In this document: positions 43,315 to 52,945 of the stretch, in pieces
How the letters are laid out: each line of letters opens with the position of its first letter
Numbering within the stretch: position 1 is the stretch's first letter
Assembly (NCBI GenBank): GCA_963675945.1
Contig: OY780932.1
Span: 558,001-622,000 of the forward strand
Source of the DNA: G963556115 sp963675945
Lineage (GTDB): Bacteria; Planctomycetota; SZUA-567
Length of the DNA stretch: 64,000 nt
Reading direction: 5' to 3'
Translations under genes and position numbers: made by a program
Notes under the pieces: model-generated
Seen by the model: only the letters and a program-made list of their open reading frames with translations
Database searches by the model: none
What the model was told of the DNA's origin: nothing

Positions 43315-43769
43315 CACACCCCATAACCTGATTTATTGTGGGCAATATCCGACATCAGTCGCTTCCATTTATTTAATTTTGTGGTACATTCATTTACCGC
43401 TTTTTTCAATTCATCAAGATCTCGTATCGGCTTTAAAAAGCAGTCATCTGCCCCCAGACGCAGGCAATTAAGAATATTATCCAGAGTAACATATCCAGTT
43501 ATCATCACAACCTGAATCATACCGTTGTATTCTTTTATTCTGCGTAATAATTCAATACCATTCATACCCGGCATAGAGATATCGGAGATAACCATCAGAT
43601 AATTATTATCATGCACCATTTTTAATGCAGAATATGGATCATTAGTGACATCGACATCAAAGCCTTCAAAGACCAGATATCGCTTTAAAGTAGTGGTAAT
43701 ATCTACTTCATCATCAACTATTAGGATCTTTACCTTAGAATGCCCAAGGTGTTCTCCTGCCATGTCCAT
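43314..43769 (-). CDS. Single-domain response regulator (CheY-like)
   Basis: 151 residues: one receiver with VDDEVD, phosphoacceptor Asp in VISDISMPGMNG, MITGYV and the switch Lys in LKPI, plus a short charged C-terminal helix. It has no output domain. The one-base overlap with cheA makes it the obvious CheA substrate and thus possibly the motor-binding CheY. AGGAG lies before the ATG. Confidence 0.9.
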   Translation of the reverse strand: MDMAGEHLGHSKVKILIVDDEVDITTTLKRYLVFEGFDVDVTNDPYSALKMVHDNNYLMVISDISMPGMNGIELLRRIKEYNGMIQVVMITGYVTLDNILNCLRLGADDCFLKPIRDLDELKKAVNECTTKLNKWKRLMSDIAHNKSGYGV

Positions 43770-43857
43770 TGTTTTCTCCTAAGGCAATATTTTTATTTAA
43801 ATAAATAGAAAATACTGCATTTGAATATACCAAAGATATCATAATTGTTCAAGTATA

Positions 43858-45882
43858 TTATAATAGTTCTTCCAAGGTGACCAGAACTTTTCGCAAATTA
43901 CACGGTAGGATTATTATACTGTCAAAACCGTAAGCATACAGACTGCTCTCATCAATATTATCCACCCGCCCATCGGCAATTCCCAGGGTTTTAACACTCT
44001 TAACTTGCGTGTCAAGCATCTTTCGCAGTACCTCCCCATTATCACTTACTACCCTCCGTACATCGATAACAATCACATCCGGCTCGAACGCACCTACCTT
44101 CTCCACGATAGCCTCTTCAGCACTGGAAGATTCAAGGGAGAACATCTCACAACACCGCGCAGCCTTTATTCCTGCTTCAAACGAACGATATACATTTGAA
44201 GGTTCACTGAGCAAGAAGACCTTCGAGAGATCTTTATCTGGGTATTTATGCTCAATTCTAGGAAGAGTAATAGCAAAGATTGAGCCTTCTGCCCCCGACT
44301 CCACAAGCTTGAGTTCACCCCCATGAACCGAGACAATACCCTCCGAGAGGCTGAGTCCCAAACCGGTACCCTTGTCTACCGGTTTAGTTGTGAAGAACGG
44401 ATCAAAAATCTTGTCCTGAACCTCTTTGGGAATACCCACCCCATTATCGATCACCTCAATACAGACATTTTTATCCTCTTCATATGCCCGGATCGTAACC
44501 AGTTTTACCGCTTGATCAGCAACCGCATCAATAGCATTTAATAATAGATTTACCAGCACCTGTATCATCTGCTGCGCCGAAGCCATAATCTTTGCTACCG
44601 CCTCTACCGATTTATCAAAGATAACCCCTTTCTTCAAGCGATTCGCCACGATAGCCACCGCGCCATCAATAATGTCGGCGATCGGACACATCTCCATCTT
44701 CCCCAGGCCATCATCTACCCGGGCAAAGACTCTGAGTCCATCGGTTATTTTCGCTATTCTATCGGTACCAACCATCATATCTTTGAGCAGAACCGGTGTC
44801 TCTTTGAGTATAAAGTCGAGTTTATCAGCATTGGTATCATAATTACTCGCCGCCAACGCGGTTACAATAATATCCCAAAACTTACTGAGAGTCTGAATAT
44901 TGCCGCGAATAAAGGTTGTAGGATTATTAATCTCATGTGCCAACCCGGCAACAAGTACCCCAAGCGTTGCCATCCGCTCAGCTTTTATCAAAGCGTTATT
45001 CTTCTCTTCAAGGGTGTTGAGCGCCTCTTCCAAGCCTGCAGCATAACGCGAAAGCTTGAGATTATTCTCCCGCATACTCTGCACCAGATTCTCATTCTTT
45101 TTTACCAAGAGCCGGTGCTGCATAGCTCTGTCTGCAGCATTGATTATCTCGTCATTATTATTGAAAGGTTTGGTTATATAATCATACGCTCCATGATGGA
45201 TCGCTTGAGAGGCTGATTTTACTGAGGCATACCCGGTTACCACGATTACATCAACACTTATTTTATGCGCCCGGATATATTCCAACAACTCCAGCCCGCT
45301 TACTTTCGGCATATTGATATCGGTAAAGACAATATCAAAGGCTCCGGCACTCAGCGCCGTAATAGCCTCCTGGCCATTGCTTGCCCCAAGAACCAGATAC
45401 CCTTCATTGAAGAGAATGTCCTCAATATATGTGCGGATAATAAGCTCATCATCCACGACCAAAACCCATTGTTTATAGAACTCATCCGGCGGTCCGTCCT
45501 CATTATGCTGTATAAGCAAGCTTTTAAGTCCGTCCAATAGCATATCCTCATAATCACGAGGAACGGCCTTACCTTCGATTCTACTTATAGCGAGTGATAC
45601 TCCCAACCTTAGCGTATCGAGAATAATATGCCCGATAGAATTTAACCCACTATCAAAATCCTCATTATTGGCGAGAAATTCAACAATTATACTGGTCGTA
45701 TCTACAACAAACTTGAAATCAATTTTAACCGCTTCACTATTGATATATGAGAAGCGTTTTACCATAGAAATAAGCTGCTGCCTACTGAGACCTTCATGCA
45801 CATTGGGTATAAATACCTCTATCTCAGAGATACTCTTGACAAACACCTTCTCAAAAGCCCTATACTCTTCTATCTGCTCCAT
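43858..45882 (-). CDS. REC - histidine kinase with degenerate C-terminal receiver
   Basis: About 674 residues. Residues 1-135 are a helical region of unknown role. A receiver at about 138-260 has VLVVDDE, FTDINMP and TKPF. A coiled coil leads to HisKA with the His in AGLAHEINNP. The HATPase (about 430-540) has LVNLLLNAIDAV, DNGVGIP and GTGLGLSLSEGI. The last 125 residues resemble a receiver (DVIVIDVRR) without the usual acidic pocket or Lys motif. The start is either ATG 45882 (MEQIEE) or a TTG at 45900; RBS evidence is weak for both. It precedes the cheY-cheA pair and probably belongs with it. Confidence 0.88.
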   Translation of the reverse strand: MEQIEEYRAFEKVFVKSISEIEVFIPNVHEGLSRQQLISMVKRFSYINSEAVKIDFKFVVDTTSIIVEFLANNEDFDSGLNSIGHIILDTLRLGVSLAISRIEGKAVPRDYEDMLLDGLKSLLIQHNEDGPPDEFYKQWVLVVDDELIIRTYIEDILFNEGYLVLGASNGQEAITALSAGAFDIVFTDINMPKVSGLELLEYIRAHKISVDVIVVTGYASVKSASQAIHHGAYDYITKPFNNNDEIINAADRAMQHRLLVKKNENLVQSMRENNLKLSRYAAGLEEALNTLEEKNNALIKAERMATLGVLVAGLAHEINNPTTFIRGNIQTLSKFWDIIVTALAASNYDTNADKLDFILKETPVLLKDMMVGTDRIAKITDGLRVFARVDDGLGKMEMCPIADIIDGAVAIVANRLKKGVIFDKSVEAVAKIMASAQQMIQVLVNLLLNAIDAVADQAVKLVTIRAYEEDKNVCIEVIDNGVGIPKEVQDKIFDPFFTTKPVDKGTGLGLSLSEGIVSVHGGELKLVESGAEGSIFAITLPRIEHKYPDKDLSKVFLLSEPSNVYRSFEAGIKAARCCEMFSLESSSAEEAIVEKVGAFEPDVIVIDVRRVVSDNGEVLRKMLDTQVKSVKTLGIADGRVDNIDESSLYAYGFDSIIILPCNLRKVLVTLEELL

Positions 45883-45974
45883 AGATTCCCACTCACTCAA
45901 CTATATTAAGCATATATTCTACCAGGAAAAACCGAGAAGAACCCGCTACTTCGCTTTCACGCGCCAGCTAGGGT

Positions 45975-46964
45975 CTAGCCCAACTCTTGCAAAATATCGT
46001 CCCAAACTTTCGCCGGTAATTCAGCCCCAATATGTTGAACAACTTCAGAGCCCAGCCGGGAACCAATTCTGCCAGATTCTGCAAGGGGCAAGCCCTGGAG
46101 TATCCCCCAAATAAACCCAGCGGCAAAGTAATCACCAGCACCTGTAGTATCTAAAACTTTAGGTGCGGTAAATGGGGGTATAAACTGCGCTTCTCCCTGA
46201 TTATGACAGTACCATGCCCCAGCCGATCCAAGTTTTACAATAGCTACCGAGCAGAGTCCACCCAACTTCTCAAGCGCCACCAGTGGATCGTCACTACCGG
46301 TAAAAGCTCTAGCTTCATCCTCATTGGCAAAGACATAATCTACATACTGCGCCAATAAGCCCTCAAGCTCCTTGCCTGCAGCAGTTACCACCTCGAATGA
46401 GCCCAAATCAAGGCTTACCTCACACCCAGCGCCCTTGGCAGTTCTAAGCACCTTCTCCGTCAACGCGAAATTAAAGAGGAGATAGCCCTCGACATTGACA
46501 AAGTCGATATCAGTAAAATCTTCAGCAACTATAGAATCAGGGGAGAGCAAGGCAGCCGCCCCGAGATCGGTTCGCATCGTCCGCTCAGAATCAGGAGTAA
46601 CCATACTCAGACAACGTGCAGTATACACCTCATCGCAAAACTTAAATTTCGAATCATCACCACCCTCAGCTAAAAAAGCCTTAGCGTAGTACTCACCATC
46701 TGCATCATTGCCCAGTTGCCCCAGAAAAGCGGCGTCAGCACCCAGACGTGCGACCGCGAATGTAGTATTACCTACCGAACCGCCGCAAGCTCTCACGGTA
46801 TGTACCTCGAGTCTGTCGATAATCCCCTTCATCTCATCCCCGGTTACAAGTTCCATACCGCCTTTCTCACCAGAAATACTCTGAATAAAATCATCATCGA
46901 CCTGCGCCAGGATATCCACTATCGGCGAACCAACCCCAAGGTACTTCTTTTCTCTTTTATTCAT
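45975..46964 (-). CDS. PfkB-family carbohydrate/nucleoside kinase
   Basis: 329 residues of ribokinase fold, ATP-dependent. PfkB signature 1 is GGSVGNTTFAVARLGADAAFLGQLGND; signature 2 is DTTGAGDYFAAGF with the catalytic Asp. The adenosine-kinase-like subgroup fits best (VGSPIVDILAQV; TPDSERTMRTDLGAA), so adenosine or a related nucleoside is the likely substrate. Neighbours give no pathway hint. AAAGATGG lies before the ATG. Confidence 0.9.
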   Translation of the reverse strand: MNKREKKYLGVGSPIVDILAQVDDDFIQSISGEKGGMELVTGDEMKGIIDRLEVHTVRACGGSVGNTTFAVARLGADAAFLGQLGNDADGEYYAKAFLAEGGDDSKFKFCDEVYTARCLSMVTPDSERTMRTDLGAAALLSPDSIVAEDFTDIDFVNVEGYLLFNFALTEKVLRTAKGAGCEVSLDLGSFEVVTAAGKELEGLLAQYVDYVFANEDEARAFTGSDDPLVALEKLGGLCSVAIVKLGSAGAWYCHNQGEAQFIPPFTAPKVLDTTGAGDYFAAGFIWGILQGLPLAESGRIGSRLGSEVVQHIGAELPAKVWDDILQELG

Positions 46965-47148
46965 TGACCATCTTTCATTGCAAACATAACTCTTCTTTCT
47001 AACTTATCGTACCCATAATTCTATCAAGTTATTCAATTTTCACCAATAACATAATCATTATTTTACTATTTTTTTAGCTTTAATCCTGACATTTATTAGC
47101 GTTTCATTAACAAATATCCTTACAAACTCTCACAAACTATATTTTAAC

Positions 47149-47176
47149 TTGATAAAAAATACAGGGAAATTATACT
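47149..47176 (+). promoter_or_regulatory. Sigma70 promoter of the HTH/zinc-ribbon gene
   Basis: TTGATA, 16-base spacer, TATACT, about 80 bases before the ATG. Confidence 0.6.
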
Positions 47177-47257
47177 ATAATCATATACAATAACCGAAGG
47201 CGGCTCTTCAAACCGGCCGTATGCGCGATATTACAATACAACTCACAAGGAGCACCG

Positions 47258-47674
47258 ATGCCGGACTCTGATCAAAATAAGATCACCCCTGCAACTAAGT
47301 GGCTGACTATCTCCGAAGCCTGTCAATATCTGGATATCAGCGAACAGACCATGTTCCGTTGGATGCGTAGCGGCAAGATCACCTATTACAAGGTAGGCAA
47401 GAGTACCAGGTTTAAAGAAGAAGATCTGGATAAGGTTGTTGAAAGGGTTGCAAGTAAGGGCTATATCTCAGAAGACCCTGCTACTTGTCATATCTGCGGT
47501 AATACCGAACTAATAAAGGGGAGTCTTTCTGCCCTCGGCGAGCTCGTCTTCAAACCCCAAAAGAGTAAATTTGCAGTCTGGAAGGATTCGGCAATAGAGG
47601 TACAGGCGTATTGCTGCAGCAAATGTGGCAATATAACTTTGCAGGGACAGATTGAAGATGTTGAAAACAGCTAA
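47258..47674 (+). CDS. MerR/excisionase-type HTH protein with zinc ribbon
   Basis: 138 residues. Residues 14-65 are a helix-turn-helix of the HTH_17/excisionase kind (WLTISEACQYLDISEQTMFRWMRSGKI...YYKVGKSTRFKEEDLD). Residues 80-130 contain two CxxC pairs (CHICGN and CSKCGN) that should bind one zinc. No integrase is nearby, so it is more likely a chromosomal regulator than a phage excisionase. AAGGAG lies before the ATG. Confidence 0.8.
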   Translation: MPDSDQNKITPATKWLTISEACQYLDISEQTMFRWMRSGKITYYKVGKSTRFKEEDLDKVVERVASKGYISEDPATCHICGNTELIKGSLSALGELVFKPQKSKFAVWKDSAIEVQAYCCSKCGNITLQGQIEDVENS

Positions 47675-47736
47675 CTTTCAGGATATTGTTAGCCTCAAAG
47701 CGAAATACACGAACACCACCAGCCCCGATTCAGCCC

Positions 47737-48984
47737 CTAATTATCAAAGCCGTTACGTCTGGCAATCTCGCCGTACACGCATCCGCTGCGTCTGATATCA
47801 CGTCTACGTGTAGGGTCATCAAAAGCTACCGATACCAGCCCAAAATGTCGTGAAAGTCCGTCACCCCATTCAAAATTATCAAGGAGTGACCAATAAAAAT
47901 ACCCGCGCAGATCGACCCCTAGCTTGATAGCATTCCTAAATGCTATGAGATGCGCCTTAATCTGCCTGACCCTGAGCCCTTCATCCTCGGTCGCCACCCC
48001 ATGTCCAGTAACATATATCGGCAGCTTATACTCATTATATATCTGGCTCAAGGTACTCGGAATCCAAGATGAATCCTGCTCCCACATATCATCGCAATCC
48101 ACATTATGCTTCTGCAACACCGCTTTCTTCATAAAGATCGGGGATAAAGCAGCAAAACCTCGCGTCCTAATTCGCCCATGGAAATTAACCCCGATAAAAT
48201 CCGCCACCAATTCACCCTGATAATTGACGAACTCTTTAAGATTGGCGATTCCGAATATTCGCTGTGCCATTGCTGAGCTAATTGTATCCACAAAATGCCA
48301 ACGACGCGACGGTTGGATATCCTTGACCAGCATACTAGTGCCGACATAAGCCTCAGAACAATAGTGTTTAATCTCATGATATGCCAGTGCATGCGCTTTG
48401 CGCATATTATTTAGAACTTGGTTATAACTGGATAATCTTGCACGTTTACGTGGAGGGAAGACGCCTGCAAGATACGCCAGAAAAGCGTAACAATTCGGCT
48501 CGTTGATCGGCAGCCAATACTTGACTTCATTATCTGTAAGGATGACTACACGGCGGACAAAATCAGCAAAGAGCTCTGGGCTATCCGGATTCAACCACCC
48601 CCCCATATCTCGGAACCATTTAGGACAGGCATGATGAAATAAGGTTAAATATGGCTCAATACCCAGACTTCGGAGTTCTGCAAGCATCTCCATATAACGG
48701 AGTTTTATATCGCGTTCGAGCGGTTCTTTTGGACCAGGCTGGAGCCTTGCCCAATCAAAACCCATTCTATATGCATTGAGATTCATTGAGGCCAGGCAAT
48801 TGAAATCATACTTATAACGTTGCCAGTGCTTACTTGCATCATCAGCTCTGGTGCCGTCTTTGGCCACAAAGTCATCCCATTCATTGACGGTTTCGCCTTC
48901 AATTTGTGTTGGACTGGTCGCACACCCCCAGACAAAACCGTCTGGAAAGGCGACAAATTCACTTTTGCCATTAGAATTCATCAT
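47737..48984 (-). CDS. Glycoside hydrolase family 1 protein, nucleophile Glu replaced by Gly
   Basis: 415 residues, slightly short for GH1 beta-glucosidases (about 440-480). The TIM-barrel signature is clear: FVWGCATSPTQIEG, YRMGFDWARLQP, FHHACPKWF, the acid/base Glu in NEPN, and YWSLLDNFEWGDGLSRHFGL with the substrate-binding Trp and Glu. The usual nucleophile motif (I/V)TENG reads VTGHG: Gly at residue 327 (codon at 48004-48006) and the next Asn is His. Retaining hydrolysis should therefore be lost. It may be a binding protein, use an outside nucleophile, or act as a transglycosylase. No transport or sugar genes adjoin it. The start is ATGATG at 48984/48981. Confidence 0.88.
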   Translation of the reverse strand: MMNSNGKSEFVAFPDGFVWGCATSPTQIEGETVNEWDDFVAKDGTRADDASKHWQRYKYDFNCLASMNLNAYRMGFDWARLQPGPKEPLERDIKLRYMEMLAELRSLGIEPYLTLFHHACPKWFRDMGGWLNPDSPELFADFVRRVVILTDNEVKYWLPINEPNCYAFLAYLAGVFPPRKRARLSSYNQVLNNMRKAHALAYHEIKHYCSEAYVGTSMLVKDIQPSRRWHFVDTISSAMAQRIFGIANLKEFVNYQGELVADFIGVNFHGRIRTRGFAALSPIFMKKAVLQKHNVDCDDMWEQDSSWIPSTLSQIYNEYKLPIYVTGHGVATEDEGLRVRQIKAHLIAFRNAIKLGVDLRGYFYWSLLDNFEWGDGLSRHFGLVSVAFDDPTRRRDIRRSGCVYGEIARRNGFDN

Positions 48985-49048
48985 ATTAGCACCTGGCTAT
49001 TAAGTCTTTCATGTTACTTATAATACAGATCAATTCGGGTAAATTCAA

Positions 49049-49080
49049 GGACTCTGCAAAATTATATTTTGCCAGAGTCC
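49049..49080 (-). terminator. Hairpin after the GYF-like membrane protein gene
   Basis: GGACTCTG-CAAAAT pairs with ATTTTG-C-CAGAGTCC (one bulge), 39 bases past the stop. Confidence 0.6.
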
Positions 49081-49118
49081 GGATTAAGTTATAATTTTCT
49101 GCGACAGATAATGCATAA

Positions 49119-50216
49119 TCAAGCCGCACTGCCCCTCTTAAACGCCTTCTGCTCACCTTCTTCCCCGCATCTGCTCCAATTAGGGCTAATTAGCACCATC
49201 AAACACTCCCGTCCTCCAGACAGTTTTGAACAGAAGAATTCAAAGATTACCGCCTCGGTATCTCGGCGTTCGGCAGCGACACTCAGATCTGCCCGCTTGC
49301 TTCCTGCTCGCTTGAGCAGACTAAGCGCCCACCTTCTACCTGCCTCACCAAGTGCTTTCTCCAGTTCTGCCAGATTCATTCCCGGAGTAATCTCAGCAGT
49401 CCAGGCCGGCAAGCGCTCCAGACAAGCAAGTTCACGCACCGAGTGCCCGATATTATTATCCGCAATCTTCTTATTACCCTGGAGAATATTCTGCCAGAGT
49501 TCGACCTCTTCAGTAATCGTATCAGGTGCTTTTCCAGTAACAAAGACCCGAACATACGGCATAAGCTCGCCCGAATTATTGTCCACCAGCCAATCACTAC
49601 AATATAACCACTTCTTCAGGGACAATGGCCAATCTGCAGAAGAGTTCTCCCACGGCAGATGAATAGCCAAAGAATAGCGCTCCTTGGCCGAGAGCTTGGT
49701 CAGAAAACCGATATACACATTACCAAAACTATGCGCCAGAACCCCAGCCCCCAGAATTGCCGGTATTACCGCCATGCCAATATGCAGATACGGGCTGAAA
49801 CCTGGTATAATCCAGCGCAAAGCCAGGCAGACAGACATCGACAGAGCAATACTGGAAACCGCAAATACCAAATAAGTAATAATGGCAAAATTTGAATTTA
49901 ATATCTGCGCAGCCCTATCGGTTCGTTTCAAGAGCTCTGGGATCTCACTCAATTTTCCGACTGCAGGTGCAACTCTAGGGCTATCCCCTCTAGGCTCAGA
50001 TTGCTGAGTTCCGCCACCACCCGTTCTCCCCTTTGACTGCTGAGTCGGCTTCGCCGTAAACAATTTACTTATCGACAACCACTTATTTCCATCGACAGAG
50101 AACATTGCCGAGCTATCCAATTCACGCTTTCTGCACATATTTTGCAGTACATTTACTGGCACTGGTCCGCGAATGTCTGAACCAACTTTGAGGTATAAGT
50201 GTTGAGTAAGCTCCAT
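49119..50216 (-). CDS. Membrane protein with GYF_2-like N-terminal domain
   Basis: 365 residues. Residues 5-52 resemble a GYF_2 adaptor domain (YLKVGSDIRGPVPVNVLQNM...DGNKWLSISKLF). A Gly/Gln/Ser linker follows, then two membrane helices at about 120-142 and 150-185. The rest is a soluble helical region without a recognised domain (DTITEEVELWQNILQG; MNLAELEKALGEAGRRW). The start ATG 50216 has AAGGAG. Function unknown; GYF_2 domains generally bind Pro-rich peptides. Confidence 0.65.
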   Translation of the reverse strand: MELTQHLYLKVGSDIRGPVPVNVLQNMCRKRELDSSAMFSVDGNKWLSISKLFTAKPTQQSKGRTGGGGTQQSEPRGDSPRVAPAVGKLSEIPELLKRTDRAAQILNSNFAIITYLVFAVSSIALSMSVCLALRWIIPGFSPYLHIGMAVIPAILGAGVLAHSFGNVYIGFLTKLSAKERYSLAIHLPWENSSADWPLSLKKWLYCSDWLVDNNSGELMPYVRVFVTGKAPDTITEEVELWQNILQGNKKIADNNIGHSVRELACLERLPAWTAEITPGMNLAELEKALGEAGRRWALSLLKRAGSKRADLSVAAERRDTEAVIFEFFCSKLSGGRECLMVLISPNWSRCGEEGEQKAFKRGSAA

Positions 50217-50430
50217 ATCTTCTCCTTCTGAAACTCTGGTAAATCTAATATTCATTATCTTTACCTATGTTATCGGTAAAAGTTGAGAATTTTCTTTAAC
50301 CTTTTCTCTTTTTATTTTGCCACTACTTTTAAGTTTTTAGTTTATTGGCTGGAGTTATTATCTGACTGCGGAAGCAGCCCCTGCCCGCAACATAGTCGCT
50401 GGCTGGGTTATTCATACCAAAAAGCAAAGG

Positions 50431-50454
50431 AAAATCACCTCCGTGATTTCCCTT
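50431..50454 (-). terminator. Terminator after the 118-residue hypothetical gene
   Basis: GGGAAATCAC pairs with GTGATTTTCC around GGAG on the minus strand, followed by TTTGCTTTTT. Confidence 0.75.
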
Positions 50455-50489
50455 AATATTCTTAAATACTTAAAACTATCAAACTCAAA

Positions 50490-50846
50490 TTACGCAGATA
50501 AACGCTCAGCCCTCTTAATCTCGATACTGATAATATCTACATAATCATTGAGCTGAAAGATAATTGGCGCCACAATATCAAAGCTGTTATAATTATCCTT
50601 GGCCCAAACATTCAAAAATGCCATAATCCCCCTACACTCCTCCACCGCCAGCGTAAACAACCTCTTCTTCTCAAGCAATCCTCCCTCAACATACGCCGAG
50701 ATTACATACTTGAGCATCTGCTGGGTCTGCTCATACAACTCTTCATCTCCGCCACACAGAACCGTATCAAAGCTGATAATACTCGCCCCCAGCTCACGCC
50801 CTTTAATCCAGAGTTCACTTATCTTCAATTCATCAAAGTCTGACAT
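50490..50846 (-). CDS. Hypothetical helical protein
   Basis: 118 residues, not recognised. It is predicted to be all-helical and acidic, with no signal peptide or membrane segment (DEELYEQTQQMLKYVISAYVEGG; FDIVAPIIFQLNDYVDIISIEI). It looks like a small four-helix protein. The start is taken at MSDFDE with GGAG eight bases upstream; an in-frame ATG at 50867 is possible. It has its own terminator. Confidence 0.6.
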   Translation of the reverse strand: MSDFDELKISELWIKGRELGASIISFDTVLCGGDEELYEQTQQMLKYVISAYVEGGLLEKKRLFTLAVEECRGIMAFLNVWAKDNYNSFDIVAPIIFQLNDYVDIISIEIKRAERLSA

Positions 50847-50943
50847 TGTATTTTCTCCATTCATATTGACCGGCAATTAATCCAACTTCCACTACTGCTA
50901 TCGACTTTTATCAGTGCCAGCCGCAGCAAAAATGCCAGAAAAA

Positions 50944-50973
50944 AAGGTATAGCCCGTCTTCAGGCTATACCTT
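50944..50973 (-). terminator. Terminator after glmS
   Basis: AAGGTATAGCC pairs with GGCTATACCTT, followed on the minus strand by a run of T. Confidence 0.85.
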
Positions 50974-50999
50974 GCAACAAAAAACATCAAATATTATTA

Positions 51000-52847
51000 C
51001 TATTCGACAGTCACACTCTTAGCTAGATTCTTGGGCTTATCAACATCACACCCCCGTGCTTCAGCAATATAATATGCCAGTAACTGTAGCGGCACCGAGC
51101 AGACTATACTATTCATAATTCCACTCTCCGCTCTGACATAAATCACATCATCCACCATATCAGCAATTGAGTTATCATCATGACTGGCAATCGCAATAAC
51201 CCGTCCGCCTCTAGCCTTGACCTCCTGAATATTACTGATTACCTTGTCATACCTGCGCCCTTTTAAAGCAATAAAGAGACACGGCATGTTCTCATCGATC
51301 AACGCTATCGGGCCATGCTTCATCTCGGCTGCATCATAGCCTTCAGCATGAATATAACTTACCTCTTTGAGCTTGAGCGCCCCCTCCATAGCGATAGGCC
51401 AACCGGTTCCGCGGCCGAGAAAGAGAAAATTAGTTGTATCTTTATACTTCAGCGCAATATGTTTGATGTAATTCGCCGTCGAGAGAACCGCCTCCACTCT
51501 CGGCCCAACCTGGAGCAGATCCTTGGTTCGGCGTATCAAATCTGAGGTTTCAATTGTTCCCCGTACCTGCGCAATCTTGAGCGAGAGAATGTACAGACTT
51601 GCAATCATTGAAGTAAAAGCCTTGGTGCTAGCCACCCCGATTTCAGGACCACAATGCATATAGAAGACCCCATCGGACTCGCGGGCGATAGTCGAACCAA
51701 CCGTATTGACGATACTAATCACCTTGCAGTTCTTGGCTCTGGCACTCCGTACCGCATGGAGCGTATCCATCGTCTCACCAGACTGGGTAATAGCAATAAC
51801 TAAAACCGAAGGATCAAGGATCGGATCGCGATAATGAAAATCCGCCGCATATTCAGCATAACTGGGTATACGAGCCGTACGTTCAATCAGATTTCGCCCT
51901 ATCATCCCGGCATGGTAGGCTGTACCTTGCGCAACCAGCACTATCCGCGCCACACCCTTGAAGTATGCATCTGGTATTGCCATATCCTCCAGATGAAAGA
52001 CCGGCGCCTGCTCTACGCCATGCGAGAGTTCAATCTTCTGCCGAATCAGATCGGTCATAACCTGCGGCTGCTCAAAGATCTCCTTGAGCATAAAGTGCTT
52101 ATACCCGCCCTTCTGCGCTGCCTCCGGGCTCCAATCAACCTCGGTAATCTCCTTCTGCACCTCAACGCCATCCTGCCGCAATATGACATCGTTACACGTA
52201 CAGATAGCCACCTGATTATCATCAAGAAAGATAACTTTATTGGTATGTGGCAGTATCGGCACCGCGTCAGATCCCAGAACTACCTCAGCCTCACCGATAC
52301 CTATAGCAAGCGGGCTGCCTTTTCGGGCTGCGATTATCTTTCCCGGTTCTGCCGCCGCCATCACAGCAAGAGCGTAAGCGCCATCCAGCTTGGGCAGAAT
52401 CAACTCTACCGCTGCCAGCAGATCACCTGCATAGACCGAAGCTATCAACTGTACGATCACCTCAGAATCTGTATCAGAGGTAAAATTCTCCTCGGCAAAG
52501 CCCTGGCTAATTAGCTCAGCTCTAAGTTCGAGATAATTATCAATAATACCATTATGCACCAGGACAATATCTCTGTCGACGCTGACGTGCGGATGCGCAT
52601 TACAATCCAGCGGCGCCCCATGAGTAGCCCAGCGCGTATGCCCAATAGCCTCGCTACTTATGGCACCTGCCGGCAACTCTGCCTCCAAATCGACTACCCG
52701 TCCTTTGGTCTTGACAACCTTTAGCCCACTCTCCTCTCGCCAAGCGCACCCGGCAGAGTCATAACCTCTATATTCAAGGCTCTTGAGTCCGGCGACTACA
52801 GCCGCTATAGCATTACCCGACCCCAAATATCCTACTATTCCACACAT
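51000..52847 (-). CDS. glmS: Glucosamine-fructose-6-phosphate aminotransferase (isomerizing)
   Basis: Makes glucosamine-6-phosphate from fructose-6-phosphate and glutamine, entry to peptidoglycan and LPS amino sugars. 615 residues. The class II glutaminase domain begins right after Met with the nucleophile Cys (MCGIVGYLGSG), with GHTRWATHG and HNGIIDN. Two SIS domains follow (VAQGTAYHAGMIGRN; ITQSGETMDTLHA; CGPEIGVASTKAFTSM), ending in KPKNLAKSVTVE. The start at ATG 52847 is decided by the N-terminal Cys. No glmS ribozyme is recognisable in the 98-base gap upstream; it probably shares transcription with argC. Confidence 0.96.
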   Translation of the reverse strand: MCGIVGYLGSGNAIAAVVAGLKSLEYRGYDSAGCAWREESGLKVVKTKGRVVDLEAELPAGAISSEAIGHTRWATHGAPLDCNAHPHVSVDRDIVLVHNGIIDNYLELRAELISQGFAEENFTSDTDSEVIVQLIASVYAGDLLAAVELILPKLDGAYALAVMAAAEPGKIIAARKGSPLAIGIGEAEVVLGSDAVPILPHTNKVIFLDDNQVAICTCNDVILRQDGVEVQKEITEVDWSPEAAQKGGYKHFMLKEIFEQPQVMTDLIRQKIELSHGVEQAPVFHLEDMAIPDAYFKGVARIVLVAQGTAYHAGMIGRNLIERTARIPSYAEYAADFHYRDPILDPSVLVIAITQSGETMDTLHAVRSARAKNCKVISIVNTVGSTIARESDGVFYMHCGPEIGVASTKAFTSMIASLYILSLKIAQVRGTIETSDLIRRTKDLLQVGPRVEAVLSTANYIKHIALKYKDTTNFLFLGRGTGWPIAMEGALKLKEVSYIHAEGYDAAEMKHGPIALIDENMPCLFIALKGRRYDKVISNIQEVKARGGRVIAIASHDDNSIADMVDDVIYVRAESGIMNSIVCSVPLQLLAYYIAEARGCDVDKPKNLAKSVTVE

Positions 52848-52945
52848 ATTCGCTGCCCCTTTTTCATAAAACACCAACAAAGAAGATAGCATACAGCCAC
52901 AGCAAGCTGAGAAACACTCCCATCCCTACCCGTATACCCACACGA

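Noticed and set aside
52848..52945. glmS ribozyme upstream of glmS
   Set aside because: The gap is only 98 bases and shows none of the ribozyme's core pairing.
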